NCBI RefSeq assembly: GCF_021513175.1
Contig: NZ_CP090953.1
Coordinates: 372,001-436,000, forward strand
Direction: 5' to 3'
From: Sphingomonas sp. S2-65
GTDB taxonomy: Bacteria > Pseudomonadota > Alphaproteobacteria > Sphingomonadales > Sphingomonadaceae
Length of the DNA: 64,000 bases
The notes under the pieces were generated by a model, which worked only from the letters and a program-made list of their open reading frames with translations, was not told the DNA's origin and made no database searches. Below are positions 18,151-28,237 of this stretch, one piece after another. A program made the position numbers and the translations under genes. Within the stretch, counting starts at the first letter, position 1. Every line of letters begins with the position of its first letter.

Positions 18151-20058
18151 CTATTCATCGAAATCTTCTTCGTCCGCAAGCCTCAGATTGGCAAGCCGAT
18201 CTCCCAGTGCTTTTCGCTCCTGAGCCAATCGATCATGACGCTCTACCAAAGCCGCATATTCAACATCGTCAGCTTCATATTGCGCCGCCGTGACCGCAGC
18301 CATCGCAGCGCCCACCGCCCGCTCGATGACGGGCGTAGACACTAAGACGGCTATCGCCTCGTTCAGATCCTCTCGAGCCCTTGCCTCATCCACCGGGTTG
18401 TCCCGGCAAAAGGAGAAGGGCAACGTATCGGCTCGAAGAAGCTCGCTCGCTACCTGATCAAATCCAGACCCCGCCAATATGGTGAGGACTTTACCTTGAT
18501 CAAGCTGCCGGTCTTCAAGCGCGACATCGATCACCGCTTCGAACAGCTTGCCGAGCGCGCCCGACGCCACCCGCAGCGAGCCCAGCACTTCCATGTGGCG
18601 GGCGATTTCCACCGGATGGCGGATCAATCCCGCCAGAACCGCCTTGGCCAGCGCGGGGTCCAGCCCATCGGTGCCCAGGGTCCGGGCCTTGGCCGACGGA
18701 GGCGCTTCGGGCGGCTGCCACACGCCGCGCGCATTGCGGCTGCCCCGTGACGGGCGTGCGCCACCGGCCTGGCGCTGCCGGGGCTGGAACTCGCGCGGGC
18801 CACGGTCGAAATGCTTGTCCAGCCGCTCGCGAAACTCGGCCTTGTACTCCGACTTGACGCTTGGCTCGACGATGATGTCCGCCAGCGCCGTCAGCCGCTG
18901 CTTCAGCCCGGCGCGCTGCTCGGGCGTGGAAAGCGGTTCGGCGGCGACTTCGCTCTGCCACAGCAGGTCGGACAGCTGCTGCGGCTTGGCCAGCATTGCC
19001 TCGAACGCGGCGGCACCCTTGGTACGGACCAGGTCGTCCGGATCCAGCCCGTCGCCCAGCGGCACGAAGGCGAGGCTACGGCCCGGCTGGAGCAAGGGCA
19101 GGGCGCGGTGCGCTGCCCGCAGCGCCGCCTTCTGCCCCGCCGAATCGCCATCGAAGCACAAAAGCGGCACCTCGGTCATCCGCCACAACCGCTCGAGTTG
19201 GTGCTCGGTCATCGCCGTGCCGAGCGGCGCGACCGCTTCCTCGAACCCGGCCTGCGCCAGTGCGATCACGTCCATATAGCCCTCGACCGCGATGACCCGG
19301 CCGGTCTTGCGCACCGCGGCCTGGGCCCGATCTAGGTTGTAGAGTGTGCGCCCCTTGTCGAAGAGCGGCGTCTCGGGCGAGTTCAGATATTTGGGCTCGC
19401 CCTCGCCGATGATCCGCCCGCCGAACGCGATCACGCGTCCCCGCGCATCACGGATCGGGATCATCAGCCGCCCGCGGAATCGGTCGTACGGCTCCTTGCC
19501 CTCGACATCGATCAACAGCCCGGCCTCGATGAGCATCGCGTCGCCGAAATCGCGCAGCGCGGTTCGCAGCTTGCCGCGCGAGTCGGGGGCGAAACCGAAG
19601 CTGAAAGCGCGGCGGGTCGCGTCGGAGATCCCGCGCCGCTTGAGCAGAGCCCTGGCGTCCGCGCCATCGATCCCGCCTAGTTGCGTTTCGAACCAGTCGC
19701 TCGCCGCCTGCATGACGTCGTGCAGCCCCTTGGCCCGCTCCGCCTTCTGCGCAGACTGGCGATCCTGCTCGGGCATTTCGAGACCGGCCGCCTGCGCCAG
19801 CTCCTTCACCGCGTCGATGAACGGCAGTCCCTGCTGCTCGGTCATCCAGCGGATCGCATCGCCATGCGCCGAGCAGCCGAAGCAATGATAGAAGCCCTTG
19901 TCGTCGTTGACGTAGAAGCTGGGCGTCTTCTCGTTGTGGAACGGGCAGCAGGCACGAAACTCCCGCCCCGCCCTCTGCAGCTTCACCGTCTTGGCGATCA
20001 GCCCCGACAGCAGCGTCCGGGCGCGCAGTTCGTCGAGAAAGGCGGGGGTAAGACTCAC
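18151..20058 (-). CDS. dnaG: DNA primase
   Basis: DnaG lays down RNA primers at the replication fork. In this 635-residue protein the N-terminal CHC2 zinc finger has Cys38, His41, Cys59 and Cys62. The TOPRIM catalytic domain follows, with VIAVEGYMD and the acidic [14 protein letters not shown]. The last 190 or so residues form the helical helicase-binding domain. The stop is 41 bases before the rpoD start, and the start follows the yqeY stop within two bases. This is the alphaproteobacterial form of the macromolecular synthesis operon. Confidence 0.97.
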   Translation of the reverse strand: MSLTPAFLDELRARTLLSGLIAKTVKLQRAGREFRACCPFHNEKTPSFYVNDDKGFYHCFGCSAHGDAIRWMTEQQGLPFIDAVKELAQAAGLEMPEQDRQSAQKAERAKGLHDVMQAASDWFETQLGGIDGADARALLKRRGISDATRRAFSFGFAPDSRGKLRTALRDFGDAMLIEAGLLIDVEGKEPYDRFRGRLMIPIRDARGRVIAFGGRIIGEGEPKYLNSPETPLFDKGRTLYNLDRAQAAVRKTGRVIAVEGYMDVIALAQAGFEEAVAPLGTAMTEHQLERLWRMTEVPLLCFDGDSAGQKAALRAAHRALPLLQPGRSLAFVPLGDGLDPDDLVRTKGAAAFEAMLAKPQQLSDLLWQSEVAAEPLSTPEQRAGLKQRLTALADIIVEPSVKSEYKAEFRERLDKHFDRGPREFQPRQRQAGGARPSRGSRNARGVWQPPEAPPSAKARTLGTDGLDPALAKAVLAGLIRHPVEIARHMEVLGSLRVASGALGKLFEAVIDVALEDRQLDQGKVLTILAGSGFDQVASELLRADTLPFSFCRDNPVDEARAREDLNEAIAVLVSTPVIERAVGAAMAAVTAAQYEADDVEYAALVERHDRLAQERKALGDRLANLRLADEEDFDE

Positions 20059-20059
20059 C

Positions 20060-20512
20060 TCAGCTCAACGCCGCCTTCACCAGCCCGCTCGCCTTGCTCA
20101 TGTCGAGGCTTGCGGCGTGGCGCGCCTTCAGCTCGGCCATCACTCGGCCCATGTCCTTCATGCCCGCGGCGCCCAGCTCGGCCTTGATCGCCTCGATCGC
20201 CGCGCGCGTCTCGTCTTCGCTCATCTGCCGGGGCAGGAAGCGCTCGATCACCGCCACCTCGGCCGCTTCGGCGTCGGCGAGCTCCTGGCGGCCGCCCTGG
20301 GTGTACATCTCGATCGATTCGCGGCGCTGCTTGACCATCTTCTGGAGCACTTCGACCACCAGCGCGTCGTCGTCGGCGGGCGCGCCGCCGGTGCGCGCTT
20401 CGATGTCGCGGTTCTTGATCGCGCTCTGGATCAGGCTGATCGCCCCGCGCGTCGGCTTGTCGCCGGCCTTCATCGCCGCAATCTGGGCCGCCTTGATATC
20501 GTCTCGGATCAT
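20060..20512 (-). CDS. GatB/YqeY domain protein
   Basis: This 150-residue protein matches the YqeY family, related to the tRNA-binding tail domain of the GatB amidotransferase subunit. Its exact role is unknown. Family features include the N-terminal IRDDIKAAQIAAMKAGDK and the central KMVKQRRESIEMYTQGGR. The end AGLVKAALS-like tail reads SGLVKAALS. The ATG at 20512 is preferred over the in-frame TTG six bases earlier. The gene is tightly linked to dnaG, as in many Gram-positive and alphaproteobacterial genomes, and is divergent from carA. Confidence 0.93.
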   Translation of the reverse strand: MIRDDIKAAQIAAMKAGDKPTRGAISLIQSAIKNRDIEARTGGAPADDDALVVEVLQKMVKQRRESIEMYTQGGRQELADAEAAEVAVIERFLPRQMSEDETRAAIEAIKAELGAAGMKDMGRVMAELKARHAASLDMSKASGLVKAALS

Positions 20513-20562
20513 TTCCAACTCTCGTGAATCGTGATTGTCACGCTGATAGACCCGCGAACCGG

Positions 20563-20591
20563 TTGACGCGAGGGGGCAGGGGGTCTAGCCG
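20563..20591 (+). promoter_or_regulatory. Possible sigma-70 promoter of carA
   Basis: TTGACG (20563-20568) is followed after 17 bases by the weak -10 TAGCCG (20586-20591), about 50 bases before the carA start. The -35 is good and the -10 poor, so this is tentative. Confidence 0.3.
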
Positions 20592-20639
20592 CCGCGACTT
20601 AGCGACATCGCTGCAACCTGAATGGAGAGCCACCCCTCG

Positions 20640-21809
20640 ATGGCCGAAGCCAAACCCTTGTCTGCGCCTCCCGGAGCCACCGGCGTATTGGTATTGGCCT
20701 CTGGCGACGTGGTCTGGGGCCGAGGGTTCGGGGCCGAGGGCCAGGCAGTCGGCGAAGTGTGCTTCCACACCGCCATGACCGGCTATCAGGAAATCATGAC
20801 CGACCCGAGCTTTGCCGGGCAGATCATCAACTTCACCTTTCCGCACATCGGAAATGTCGGCGCCAACCCCGACGATGTCGAGGCCGACGAGCCCCACGCG
20901 CTGGGCATGATCGTCCGCGAGGACGTGACCGAGCCGTCGAACTTCCGCTCCACCGAGCATCTCGACGCGTGGATGGCCAAGCACGCCCGCATCGGCCTGT
21001 CGGGCATCGACACCCGCGCGCTTACCCGCCGCATCCGCACCGGCGGCGCGCCCAACGGCGTGATCGCCCATGCCAAGGACGGCCAATTCGACATTCCGGC
21101 ATTGCTCCAGATGGCCAAGGACTGGCCGGGGCTGGAGGGCATGGACCTCGCCATCTCGGTCACCGCCGAAACGCATTATGGCTGGGAAGGCGGCGTGTGG
21201 CGGCTGGGCTTCGGCTATGACGCAGCCGGCGAACAAGTCGCCGAGAGCAAGCCCCACGTCGTCGCGATCGACTATGGCTCGAAGCACAACATCTTCCGCA
21301 ACCTGGCCAAGGCCGGCGCGCGCGTCACGGTGCTGCCAGCACAGGCGACCTTCGAGCAGGCGATGAGCTTCGCCCCCGACGGCTTCTTCCTGTCCAACGG
21401 CCCCGGCGACCCCGCCGCGACCGCCGACTATGCCGTGCCGGTGATCCAGCAGATGCTCGACAGCGGCAAGCCGGTGTTCGGCATTTGCCTCGGCCACCAG
21501 CTGATGGCGCTTGCGGTCGGCGCCAAGACCTCGAAGATGTTCCAGGGCCATCGCGGCGCCAACCATCCGGTCAAGCGGCTGAGCGACGGCGCGGTCGAGA
21601 TCACCTCCATGAACCATGGCTTCTCGGTGCTGAGCGAGACGCTGCCGGCGAACGCGCGCGAGACGCATGTGTCGCTGTTCGACGGGTCGAATGCAGGCTT
21701 CGAGCTGACAGATCGCCCGGCATTCGCGGTGCAGTACCACCCAGAGGCGAGCCCGGGACCGCAGGATAGCCTCTACTTGTTCGAGAAGTTCGTAGGGACG
21801 CTACGGTGA
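20640..21809 (+). CDS. carA: Carbamoyl-phosphate synthase small subunit
   Basis: CarA is the glutaminase subunit that supplies ammonia for carbamoyl phosphate, the precursor of pyrimidines and arginine. From ATG 20640 (preceded by GGAGAG) the protein has 389 residues; an ATG at 20622 would add six. It has the N-terminal CarA domain (GEVCFHTAMTGYQEIMTDPS) and a class I glutamine amidotransferase domain, with the nucleophile in FGICLGHQL and the His/Glu pair in VQYHPEASPGP. Its stop overlaps the GTG start of the inserted unknown gene by four bases. Confidence 0.97.
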   Translation: MAEAKPLSAPPGATGVLVLASGDVVWGRGFGAEGQAVGEVCFHTAMTGYQEIMTDPSFAGQIINFTFPHIGNVGANPDDVEADEPHALGMIVREDVTEPSNFRSTEHLDAWMAKHARIGLSGIDTRALTRRIRTGGAPNGVIAHAKDGQFDIPALLQMAKDWPGLEGMDLAISVTAETHYGWEGGVWRLGFGYDAAGEQVAESKPHVVAIDYGSKHNIFRNLAKAGARVTVLPAQATFEQAMSFAPDGFFLSNGPGDPAATADYAVPVIQQMLDSGKPVFGICLGHQLMALAVGAKTSKMFQGHRGANHPVKRLSDGAVEITSMNHGFSVLSETLPANARETHVSLFDGSNAGFELTDRPAFAVQYHPEASPGPQDSLYLFEKFVGTLR

Positions 21810-22429
21810 ACGATGACGAGTTGCGGGTGAAAACTCTTCAACAGTATCGTCTGCTTATGCGGAACATCAGGGCCCGCTTCGAAATCGTAGATAGCCTGAA
21901 ACTTTCTCATACGTCTGATTATCCCGAGCTAGAGACTGCAGCTTTCCATTTGAGGAAGTCGATAGAAGGTGTGGCATTTGGCTGTCTGGTGGCGATGGAG
22001 AATGGTTTAAAGAGTGTGCCTCGCGATGCCATCGGCCAGTGGAACGCCGACCGAATCTTCTCGAAGGTGGCGAAGCGCACTCCCGTAATATTTCCCGTCG
22101 CGATTGATCGCGAAGATCCGCCAGCAGAAGCAGTGGGCGTTCAGCATCACCTCGTAACAAATAAGGATTGCAATTTATCTGTTGATCAAGTGCGGGCGGT
22201 CTATCGAAGAACGCACCGCTGGCTCCACGAGATGAACCCTTATATTCCAATCACTGCTGATAAATTTTCTGAGTTAAGAGCTGATCTGCTCGCAGACGTG
22301 GTCTCAGTATGGAAGTGGCTACTTCATCATTTCATTTCCGCCAGCGGCGAAGTTTTTCTGACGGTTCTCAAGACCGAAGACGGAGAACTAGAAGTCTCCT
22401 CCGCAAGCGCAAACATAGCTAAGGCTTAG
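21806..22429 (+). CDS. Unknown low-GC protein inserted between carA and carB
   Basis: This gene encodes a 207-residue soluble protein of unknown function. The start GTG at 21806 overlaps the carA TGA (GTGA), and the stop is two bases before carB, so it is co-translated with both. Two sampled 60-base lines are 43 and 50 percent GC, far below the flanking car genes, and its codons differ accordingly, which points to acquisition. The segment [21 protein letters not shown] and the later [10 protein letters not shown] resemble a scattered family of uncharacterised proteins with a helical, HEPN-like look; that similarity is from memory and weak. No catalytic motif was identified. Confidence 0.85.
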   Translation: MNDDELRVKTLQQYRLLMRNIRARFEIVDSLKLSHTSDYPELETAAFHLRKSIEGVAFGCLVAMENGLKSVPRDAIGQWNADRIFSKVAKRTPVIFPVAIDREDPPAEAVGVQHHLVTNKDCNLSVDQVRAVYRRTHRWLHEMNPYIPITADKFSELRADLLADVVSVWKWLLHHFISASGEVFLTVLKTEDGELEVSSASANIAKA

Positions 22430-22431
22430 AA

Positions 22432-25400
22432 ATGCCAAAACGCACCGACATCTCCTCCATCCTCGTCATCGGCGCAGGCCCGATCGTCATCGGTCAGGCG
22501 TGCGAGTTCGACTATTCCGGCACGCAGGCGATCAAGGCCCTCAAGGAAGAGGGCTATCGCATCGTCCTGGTCAATTCGAACCCGGCGACGATCATGACCG
22601 ATCCCGAACTCGCCGACGCGACCTATGTCGAGCCGATCACGCCGGCGATCGTCGCCAAGATCATCGAGAAGGAGCGCCCCGACGCGGTGCTGCCGACGAT
22701 GGGCGGGCAGACTGCCCTTAACACCGCGCTCGCCTTGGCGAATGACGGCACGCTGGAGAAGTTCGGCTGCATCATGATCGGCGCCGATGCCGAAGCGATC
22801 GACAAGGCCGAGGATCGGCTCAAGTTCAAGGACGCGATGACCAAGATCGGCCTCGAGAGCGCCCGTTCGGCGATCGCGCACAGTGAGGCCGAGGCGTTGG
22901 CCGCGCTCGAGCATGTCGGCCTGCCGGCGATCATTCGCCCGAGCTTCACCATGGGCGGCTCGGGCGGCGGCATCGCCTATAATCGCGAGGAATTCCTGAG
23001 CATCGTCCGCTCGGGGCTCGACCTGTCGCCGACCACCGAAGTGCTGATCGAGGAATCGCTGCTCGGCTGGAAGGAATATGAGATGGAAGTCGTCCGCGAC
23101 CGTGCGGACAATTGCATCATCATCTGCTCGATCGAGAATGTCGATGCGATGGGCACGCACACCGGCGACTCGATCACCGTCGCGCCCGCGCTGACGCTGA
23201 CCGACAAGGAATACCAGATCATGCGCAACGCATCGATCGCGGTACTCCGCGAGATCGGCGTAGAAACCGGCGGTTCGAACGTTCAGTTCGCAGTCAATCC
23301 GAAGGACGGTCGTCTGATCGTCATCGAGATGAACCCGCGCGTGTCGCGTTCGTCGGCGCTAGCGTCGAAGGCGACCGGCTTCCCTATCGCCAAGGTCGCG
23401 GCAAAGCTGGCGGTCGGCTACACGCTCGACGAGATCACCAACGATATCACCGGCGCCACCCCGGCCTCGTTCGAGCCGACGATCGATTACGTCGTCACCA
23501 AGATACCCCGCTTCGCGTTCGAGAAGTTCAAGGGCGCTGAAGCCACGCTCGGCACGGCGATGAAGTCGGTCGGCGAAGTCATGGCGATCGGCCGCAACAT
23601 CCACGAATCGATGCAGAAGGCGCTGCGCGGGCTCGAGACGGGCCTCAGCGGCTTCAACAATGTCGACAAGCTTGCCGGCGCGCCGCGCGACGTGATCGAG
23701 GCGGCGCTGGCGATCCGCTCGCCGGACCGGCTGCTGATCGCCGCCCAGGCGTTGCGCGAAGGTTTCACCGTTTCTGAAGTTCAGGCACTAACCGCTTATG
23801 ATCCCTGGTTCCTTGAGCGCATCGCCGAGATCGTCGAGGCCGAGGAGCAGGTCTGCCGCAACGGGCTGCCCCAGGACGCGCAGGGTATGCGCCGCCTCAA
23901 GGCGATGGGCTTCAGCGACAAGCGGCTGGCCTATCTCTCGCTCAAGTCGCTCAACATGCGTCAGGGCACCGCGGCGATGGCGCGCAGCCACGGCCTGATC
24001 GGCGAAGTCGCCAAGGCGATGACTGGCGGCGTCACCGAAACCGATGTGCGCAAGCTGCGCCACAAGCTCGGGGTGCGCCCGGTCTTCAAGCGGATCGACA
24101 CCTGCGCCGCCGAGTTCGAAGCCAAGACGCCCTACATGTACTCGACCTACGAAGCCCCGAGCTTCGGCGAGCCCGAGAACGAGTCCAACCCGACTTCCGC
24201 CAGGAAGATCGTGATCCTGGGTGGCGGACCGAACCGGATCGGCCAGGGCATCGAGTTCGACTATTGCTGCTGCCACGCCTGCTTCGCGCTGGGCGACGCG
24301 GGCTATGAGACGATCATGGTCAACTGCAATCCCGAAACGGTGAGCACCGACTATGACACCTCCGACCGGCTCTACTTCGAACCGCTGACCGCCGAGGACG
24401 TGCTCGAAATCCTCGAAGTCGAAAAGTCGAACGGCGAACTGGTTGGCGTGATCGTCCAGTTCGGCGGGCAGACCCCGCTCAACCTCGCCCAGGCGCTGGA
24501 AGATGCCGGCATCCCGATCCTGGGCACTTCGCCCGACGCGATCGACTTGGCCGAGGACCGCGAGCGTTTCGCCGCGCTCGTGTCCAAGCTCGGCCTCAAG
24601 CAGCCCGCTAACGGCCTTGCCCGCAGCCGCGACGAAGCGGTGGCGGCCGCCGAGCGGATCGGCTTCCCGGTGCTGATGCGCCCCAGCTATGTGCTCGGCG
24701 GCCGCGCGATGGAGATCGTCGACACGCTCCAGCAGCTCGACGACTATATCCAGACCGCGGTGCAGGTCTCTGGCGACAGCCCGGTCCTCATCGACCAGTA
24801 TCTGCGCGACGCGATCGAAGTGGATGTCGACGCGATCGCCGATGGCGACGATGTCGTCGTCGCGGGCGTGCTCCAGCATATCGAGGAAGCCGGCGTCCAT
24901 TCGGGCGACAGCGCCTGCTCGATCCCGCCCTACAGCCTGTCCGCCGACGTGATCGCCGAGATCGAGCGCCAGACGCACGCGCTCGCCCGCGCGCTCAAGG
25001 TCAAGGGGCTGATGAACATCCAGTTCGCGGTCAAGGACGGCGAGGTCTACCTCATCGAAGTCAATCCGCGCGCCAGCCGCACCGTGCCTTTCGTCGCCAA
25101 GGCGATCGGCACGCCCATCGCGAAGATCGCGGCTCGGGTGATGGCGGGTGAGAAGCTCAAGGATCTGCCGGTCATCGACCGTGACATCGATTATATCGCC
25201 GTCAAGGAGGCGGTGTTCCCCTGGGCGCGCTTCCCCGGCGTCGATCCGGTCCTGTCACCGGAAATGAAGTCGACCGGCGAAGTCATGGGAATTGATAAGG
25301 ATTTCGCCACCAGCTTTGCCAAGGCGCAGCTTGGTGCCGGCACGGTGCTGCCGCAGGGCGGAACCGTGTTCGTCAGCGTCAAGGAGAGCGACAAGCCCGT

Positions 25401-25758
25401 CGTTCTGCCCGGCGTCCAGATCCTGGCTCGCCTGGGCTTCACCATCGTCGCCACCGGCGGCACCGCCGATTATCTGGTGGGGCAGGGCATCGCCGTCGAG
25501 CGCGTCAACAAGGTGGCGCAGGGCCGCCCGCACATCGTCGACCGCATCCAGAATGGCGACATTGCGCTGATCTTCAACACCACCGAAGGTTGGCAGTCGC
25601 TCAAGGACTCCGCCGGCATCCGCGCCACCGCGATGGCCCAGAAGATCCCGTACTTCACCACTGCACCCGGCAGCGTCGCCGCCGCGCGGGCGATCGAAGC
25701 CCTGGCCACCAACACCCTGGACGTCCGCCCACTCCAGTCCTTCTACGCCTCGCGATAG
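22432..25758 (+). CDS. carB: Carbamoyl-phosphate synthase large subunit
   Basis: CarB makes carbamoyl phosphate from bicarbonate, ammonia and two ATP. At 1108 residues it has full family length. It contains two duplicated ATP-grasp halves, each opening with a Rossmann-like motif ([19 protein letters not shown] and [19 protein letters not shown]). An oligomerisation domain lies between them, and the C-terminal allosteric MGS-like domain contains [14 protein letters not shown]. It starts with ATG two bases after the inserted gene. A palindromic repeat lies 41 bases past the stop. Confidence 0.98.
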   Translation: MPKRTDISSILVIGAGPIVIGQACEFDYSGTQAIKALKEEGYRIVLVNSNPATIMTDPELADATYVEPITPAIVAKIIEKERPDAVLPTMGGQTALNTALALANDGTLEKFGCIMIGADAEAIDKAEDRLKFKDAMTKIGLESARSAIAHSEAEALAALEHVGLPAIIRPSFTMGGSGGGIAYNREEFLSIVRSGLDLSPTTEVLIEESLLGWKEYEMEVVRDRADNCIIICSIENVDAMGTHTGDSITVAPALTLTDKEYQIMRNASIAVLREIGVETGGSNVQFAVNPKDGRLIVIEMNPRVSRSSALASKATGFPIAKVAAKLAVGYTLDEITNDITGATPASFEPTIDYVVTKIPRFAFEKFKGAEATLGTAMKSVGEVMAIGRNIHESMQKALRGLETGLSGFNNVDKLAGAPRDVIEAALAIRSPDRLLIAAQALREGFTVSEVQALTAYDPWFLERIAEIVEAEEQVCRNGLPQDAQGMRRLKAMGFSDKRLAYLSLKSLNMRQGTAAMARSHGLIGEVAKAMTGGVTETDVRKLRHKLGVRPVFKRIDTCAAEFEAKTPYMYSTYEAPSFGEPENESNPTSARKIVILGGGPNRIGQGIEFDYCCCHACFALGDAGYETIMVNCNPETVSTDYDTSDRLYFEPLTAEDVLEILEVEKSNGELVGVIVQFGGQTPLNLAQALEDAGIPILGTSPDAIDLAEDRERFAALVSKLGLKQPANGLARSRDEAVAAAERIGFPVLMRPSYVLGGRAMEIVDTLQQLDDYIQTAVQVSGDSPVLIDQYLRDAIEVDVDAIADGDDVVVAGVLQHIEEAGVHSGDSACSIPPYSLSADVIAEIERQTHALARALKVKGLMNIQFAVKDGEVYLIEVNPRASRTVPFVAKAIGTPIAKIAARVMAGEKLKDLPVIDRDIDYIAVKEAVFPWARFPGVDPVLSPEMKSTGEVMGIDKDFATSFAKAQLGAGTVLPQGGTVFVSVKESDKPVVLPGVQILARLGFTIVATGGTADYLVGQGIAVERVNKVAQGRPHIVDRIQNGDIALIFNTTEGWQSLKDSAGIRATAMAQKIPYFTTAPGSVAAARAIEALATNTLDVRPLQSFYASR

Positions 25759-25798
25759 GCCTTACCCCGCTCAGGTAGAGACAGCCGCTTTCCCACTC

Positions 25799-25877
25799 GT
25801 CATCCCGGCCTTGAGCCGGGATCCCGCTTCTTCTGCTACCGCAAGGCAGCGGGACCCCGGCTCAAGGCCGGGGTGAC
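25799..25877. repeat. REP-like palindromic element, copy 1
   Basis: This is a 79-base element that begins GTCATCCCGGCCTTGAGCCG and ends with the near reverse complement (GGCTCAAGGCCGGGGTGAC). The long stem surrounds an inner CCCGCTTCTTCTGC segment. A second copy lies at 55763-55840 after the S9 peptidase gene, with the outer arms conserved and differences at the tip. Both copies sit just after stop codons, so they may protect or terminate mRNA. Confidence 0.85.
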
Positions 25878-25940
25878 AATAGGATGGGATTTCGCACCGA
25901 GGGGCGGGGAGGCTTCTGTAGCGTCCCTTCAGGCGCCCGC

Positions 25941-25969
25941 TTGATGTTTGCCCCTCGCAGCATTAATAT
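25941..25969 (+). promoter_or_regulatory. Sigma-70 promoter of greA
   Basis: TTGATG (25941-25946), a 17-base spacer and TAATAT (25964-25969) form a strong match to the housekeeping consensus. Transcription would start near 25976, about 90 bases before the greA ATG. Confidence 0.65.
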
Positions 25970-25987
25970 ATTCGCTCGCACAACGAT

Positions 25988-26040
25988 CTCCCCAATCACC
26001 ATGATGTGCGGGCGCTCTCTTCCTCGAGGCGCTTGGGGAG
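25988..26040 (+). promoter_or_regulatory. Inverted repeat in the greA 5' leader
   Basis: CTCCCCAA at 25988-25995 is complementary to TTGGGGAG at 26033-26040, and a GCGC pair lies inside. In the leader RNA this would close a stem just upstream of the greA ribosome-binding region. The gap 25759-26066 holds only this, the promoter and the palindromic repeat. Confidence 0.4.
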
Positions 26041-26066
26041 GAGGCTTTGACGAAGGACACGGGCGT

Positions 26067-26543
26067 ATGGCGACGGTCGACAAGCTGCCGATGCTCAAGG
26101 AAGGCTATGAGAAACTCACGGCCGAGCTGAAGCGTCTCAAAACGGAACGTCCGCTGATCGTGGATGCGATCGAGGAAGCGCGCGCGCATGGCGATCTTTC
26201 GGAAAACGCCGAATATCATGCCGCCAAGGAGCAGCAGGGCCAGAACGAAGCGACGATCGCCGATATCGAAGGCAAGCTGAGCCGCGCCCAGATCATCGAT
26301 CCCAAAGACCTTTCGGGCGACAAGATCGTGTTCGGCGCGACGGTGACGTTGCTCGATGAGGACGACAAGCCGATCCGCTACCAGATCGTCAGCGAGACCG
26401 AGGCCGACGCCAGCATCGGGCGGATTTCATACAGTTCCCCGATCGGCCGCGCGCTGATCGGCCGGAAGATCGATGAAGAGGTCGAGGTGTCGGTGCCTGC
26501 CGGCGACCGCTATTATCTCGTGTCGAAGATCGAGTTCATCTGA
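26067..26543 (+). CDS. greA: Transcription elongation factor GreA
   Basis: GreA rescues backtracked RNA polymerase by stimulating transcript cleavage. From ATG 26067 the protein has 158 residues, the normal length. The N-terminal coiled coil carries the functional acidic tip in [18 protein letters not shown], and the C-terminal FKBP-like domain contains [20 protein letters not shown]. The frame stays open upstream (in-frame ATG at 26001), but the family start [10 protein letters not shown] favours 26067, with AAGGA about nine bases before it. The rhomboid gene follows after eight bases. Confidence 0.97.
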   Translation: MATVDKLPMLKEGYEKLTAELKRLKTERPLIVDAIEEARAHGDLSENAEYHAAKEQQGQNEATIADIEGKLSRAQIIDPKDLSGDKIVFGATVTLLDEDDKPIRYQIVSETEADASIGRISYSSPIGRALIGRKIDEEVEVSVPAGDRYYLVSKIEFI

Positions 26544-26551
26544 GCGCCTTC

Positions 26552-27175
26552 ATGCAGCGGGTTACCGCGACGACTGCGATCATCGGGGTGACGGCGGCGG
26601 TGAGCGCGGCCGTCCTCTTGGGGCATCAGGATTATGACGCGAGCATGCGCGCCGGGTTCATCCCGGCGCGGCTCAGCGGTATGGGCACCGACTTCGCTGC
26701 GGTGCCGGCGCTGCTCACGCCGCTGACCTGCACTTTGTTGCACGGCGGGTTCCTCCACCTCGGCATGAACATGCTGATGCTGGGCTTCACCGGCAAGGAA
26801 ACCGAGCGCGCGCTGGGGCCGCTCGGCATCGTCCTGCTCTACGTGGTGGGCGCCTTCGTCGCGGCGTTCGCGCAGTGGCTGCCTGACCCGCAATCCATGG
26901 TGCCGATGATCGGCGCCAGCGGTGCGGCGTCGGCGGTGGTTGGTGCTTATTCGCTGTTGTTCGGGCGCTCGCGCGCCAAGGCGATCGGTCCCATTCCCGC
27001 CCAGGCGGTGCATGTGGTGTGGCTCGCGGTCGCCTGGACGATCGTCAACCTGCTCAGCGCTTTCGCGTTCCTGGGGGCGGGAGTCGCCGTGGCGGCATGG
27101 GCCCATATCGGCGGTTTTGTCGCGGGGCTGGTCCTGGCCAAGCCGCTGCTGCGCTGGCGCTGGCGGAAAGCATAA
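26552..27175 (+). CDS. Rhomboid-family intramembrane serine protease
   Basis: This 207-residue polytopic membrane protein has the rhomboid core: HGGFLHLGMNM at 64-74, the nucleophile Ser123 in GASGA and the catalytic His185 in AHIGGFVAG. Rhomboids cleave substrate helices within the membrane; the substrate here is unknown. The start ATG lies eight bases after the greA stop. Confidence 0.9.
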   Translation: MQRVTATTAIIGVTAAVSAAVLLGHQDYDASMRAGFIPARLSGMGTDFAAVPALLTPLTCTLLHGGFLHLGMNMLMLGFTGKETERALGPLGIVLLYVVGAFVAAFAQWLPDPQSMVPMIGASGAASAVVGAYSLLFGRSRAKAIGPIPAQAVHVVWLAVAWTIVNLLSAFAFLGAGVAVAAWAHIGGFVAGLVLAKPLLRWRWRKA

Positions 27176-27203
27176 CCCCGGCGCACGGCCGGGGCTACGG
27201 AGT

Positions 27204-27431
27204 TCAGGCGGCCGTCTTGTCCAGATCCGGCTCGAGCAGCCGATGCAGGTGGACGACGACATATTTCATCTCGGCATCATCGACGGTGCGATGCGCCGCC
27301 GCGCGCCACGCCTTTTCGGCAGCGGCATAATCGGCGAAGATCCCGACGACGTCGAGCTTCGACGGATCGGTGAAATCAAGTGTCTGCGGATCGGTCACGC
27401 GACCACCGAAGACGAGGTGCAGTTTGCTCAT
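27204..27431 (-). CDS. DUF4170 family protein
   Basis: This small soluble protein of 75 residues begins MSKLHLVFGGRV and contains DVVGIFADYAAAEKAWRAAA and MKYVVVHLHRLL. That pattern fits the DUF4170 family found in alphaproteobacteria, whose function is unknown. A strong AGGAGG lies just before the ATG. It converges on the rhomboid gene with a 28-base gap. Confidence 0.85.
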   Translation of the reverse strand: MSKLHLVFGGRVTDPQTLDFTDPSKLDVVGIFADYAAAEKAWRAAAHRTVDDAEMKYVVVHLHRLLEPDLDKTAA

Positions 27432-27503
27432 GGGGCCTCCTGGGGAGAGCGGTTCGTGGCTGCCCTTACCGAGGAAAGCCGCGACCGCTCAACCCCAAAT
27501 GCT

Positions 27504-27878
27504 TCAGGCCTGCTGCGCAGCGCCCTTGGCGGCGTCGGTGATCGAGCCGAAAAACGCCGAAACGCGCTCCTTGGTAGCATCCTTGTCGGGGATCAGCGCG
27601 TCGATCTCCTGACGTCCCGCTTCCTTGGCGGCCTGCGCCGCCGCAGTCGCGCGCTGGGCCAGCGTGCGGCCGAGCGGATCGAGCAATTCGCGCTCCTTGG
27701 CGATGCGCGGCAGCAGAACGCCGACCAGAACGCCCAGGGCCACGCCACCGGCGAGCAGCGCGACGGGGTTGTCGCCGAGATCGCCGATAGCCTGCTGCGC
27801 CTTGTCGCGCGTGCTGGTCGCTTGGTTTGTGGCGGTGCCGGTGCCGGTGCCGCCCTGCGTGGTCGTGCCGTTGCTCAT
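27504..27878 (-). CDS. YtxH-like single-pass membrane protein
   Basis: From ATG 27878 (after AGGAAAGGACG) this is a 124-residue protein. It has a Gly/Thr-rich N-terminus, an amphipathic helix, a glycine-rich membrane segment (NPVALLAGGVALGVLVGVLLP, about residues 37-57) and an Ala-rich helical tail. The layout resembles YtxH/ElaB-type envelope proteins. It is the last of four small envelope genes on this strand. The frame remains open far upstream, but that part overlaps the next gene and is not used. Confidence 0.75.
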   Translation of the reverse strand: MSNGTTTQGGTGTGTATNQATSTRDKAQQAIGDLGDNPVALLAGGVALGVLVGVLLPRIAKERELLDPLGRTLAQRATAAAQAAKEAGRQEIDALIPDKDATKERVSAFFGSITDAAKGAAQQA

Positions 27879-27901
27879 CGTCCTGTCCTTTCCTGACGGC
27901 A

Positions 27902-28237
27902 TCATGCCGCCTGTGTATCGTCGTGGTTCAAACCGCCGGCATCCGCCGGGGTTGCATGGCGTTTGCTGCGTCGGCGAAGGCGTTTGAAGATCCAGCCGCG
28001 CATCAGGAACAGCCCGATGCCGGCCGCAACACCTGCCGCCGCATAGGGCCGCTCGCGGGCCGCATCGGCTCCGCGCTGCGCGGCGGAGGTCAGGCCGGTC
28101 GTCACGCGGTCCATCGCGTCTTCGGCGATGTTGCGTGGCTCCAGCCTCTGCTTGATCTCGCCCACCGTGCCGAACAGCCGGGTTCGTGCGGCATCGACTT
28201 GCGCCTGCGCCGCAATCAGTTCGGGACTGTTGCTCAT
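27902..28237 (-). CDS. DUF3618 family membrane protein
   Basis: This 111-residue protein opens with SPELIAAQAQVDAARTRLFGTVGEIKQRL, the helical signature of DUF3618. It has one predicted membrane segment (about residues 65-82) and a basic tail. The start overlaps the stop of the preceding holin-like gene by four bases. DUF3618 genes are usually found beside YqjE/holin-X and YqjD-like genes, as here. Confidence 0.85.
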   Translation of the reverse strand: MSNSPELIAAQAQVDAARTRLFGTVGEIKQRLEPRNIAEDAMDRVTTGLTSAAQRGADAARERPYAAAGVAAGIGLFLMRGWIFKRLRRRSKRHATPADAGGLNHDDTQAA

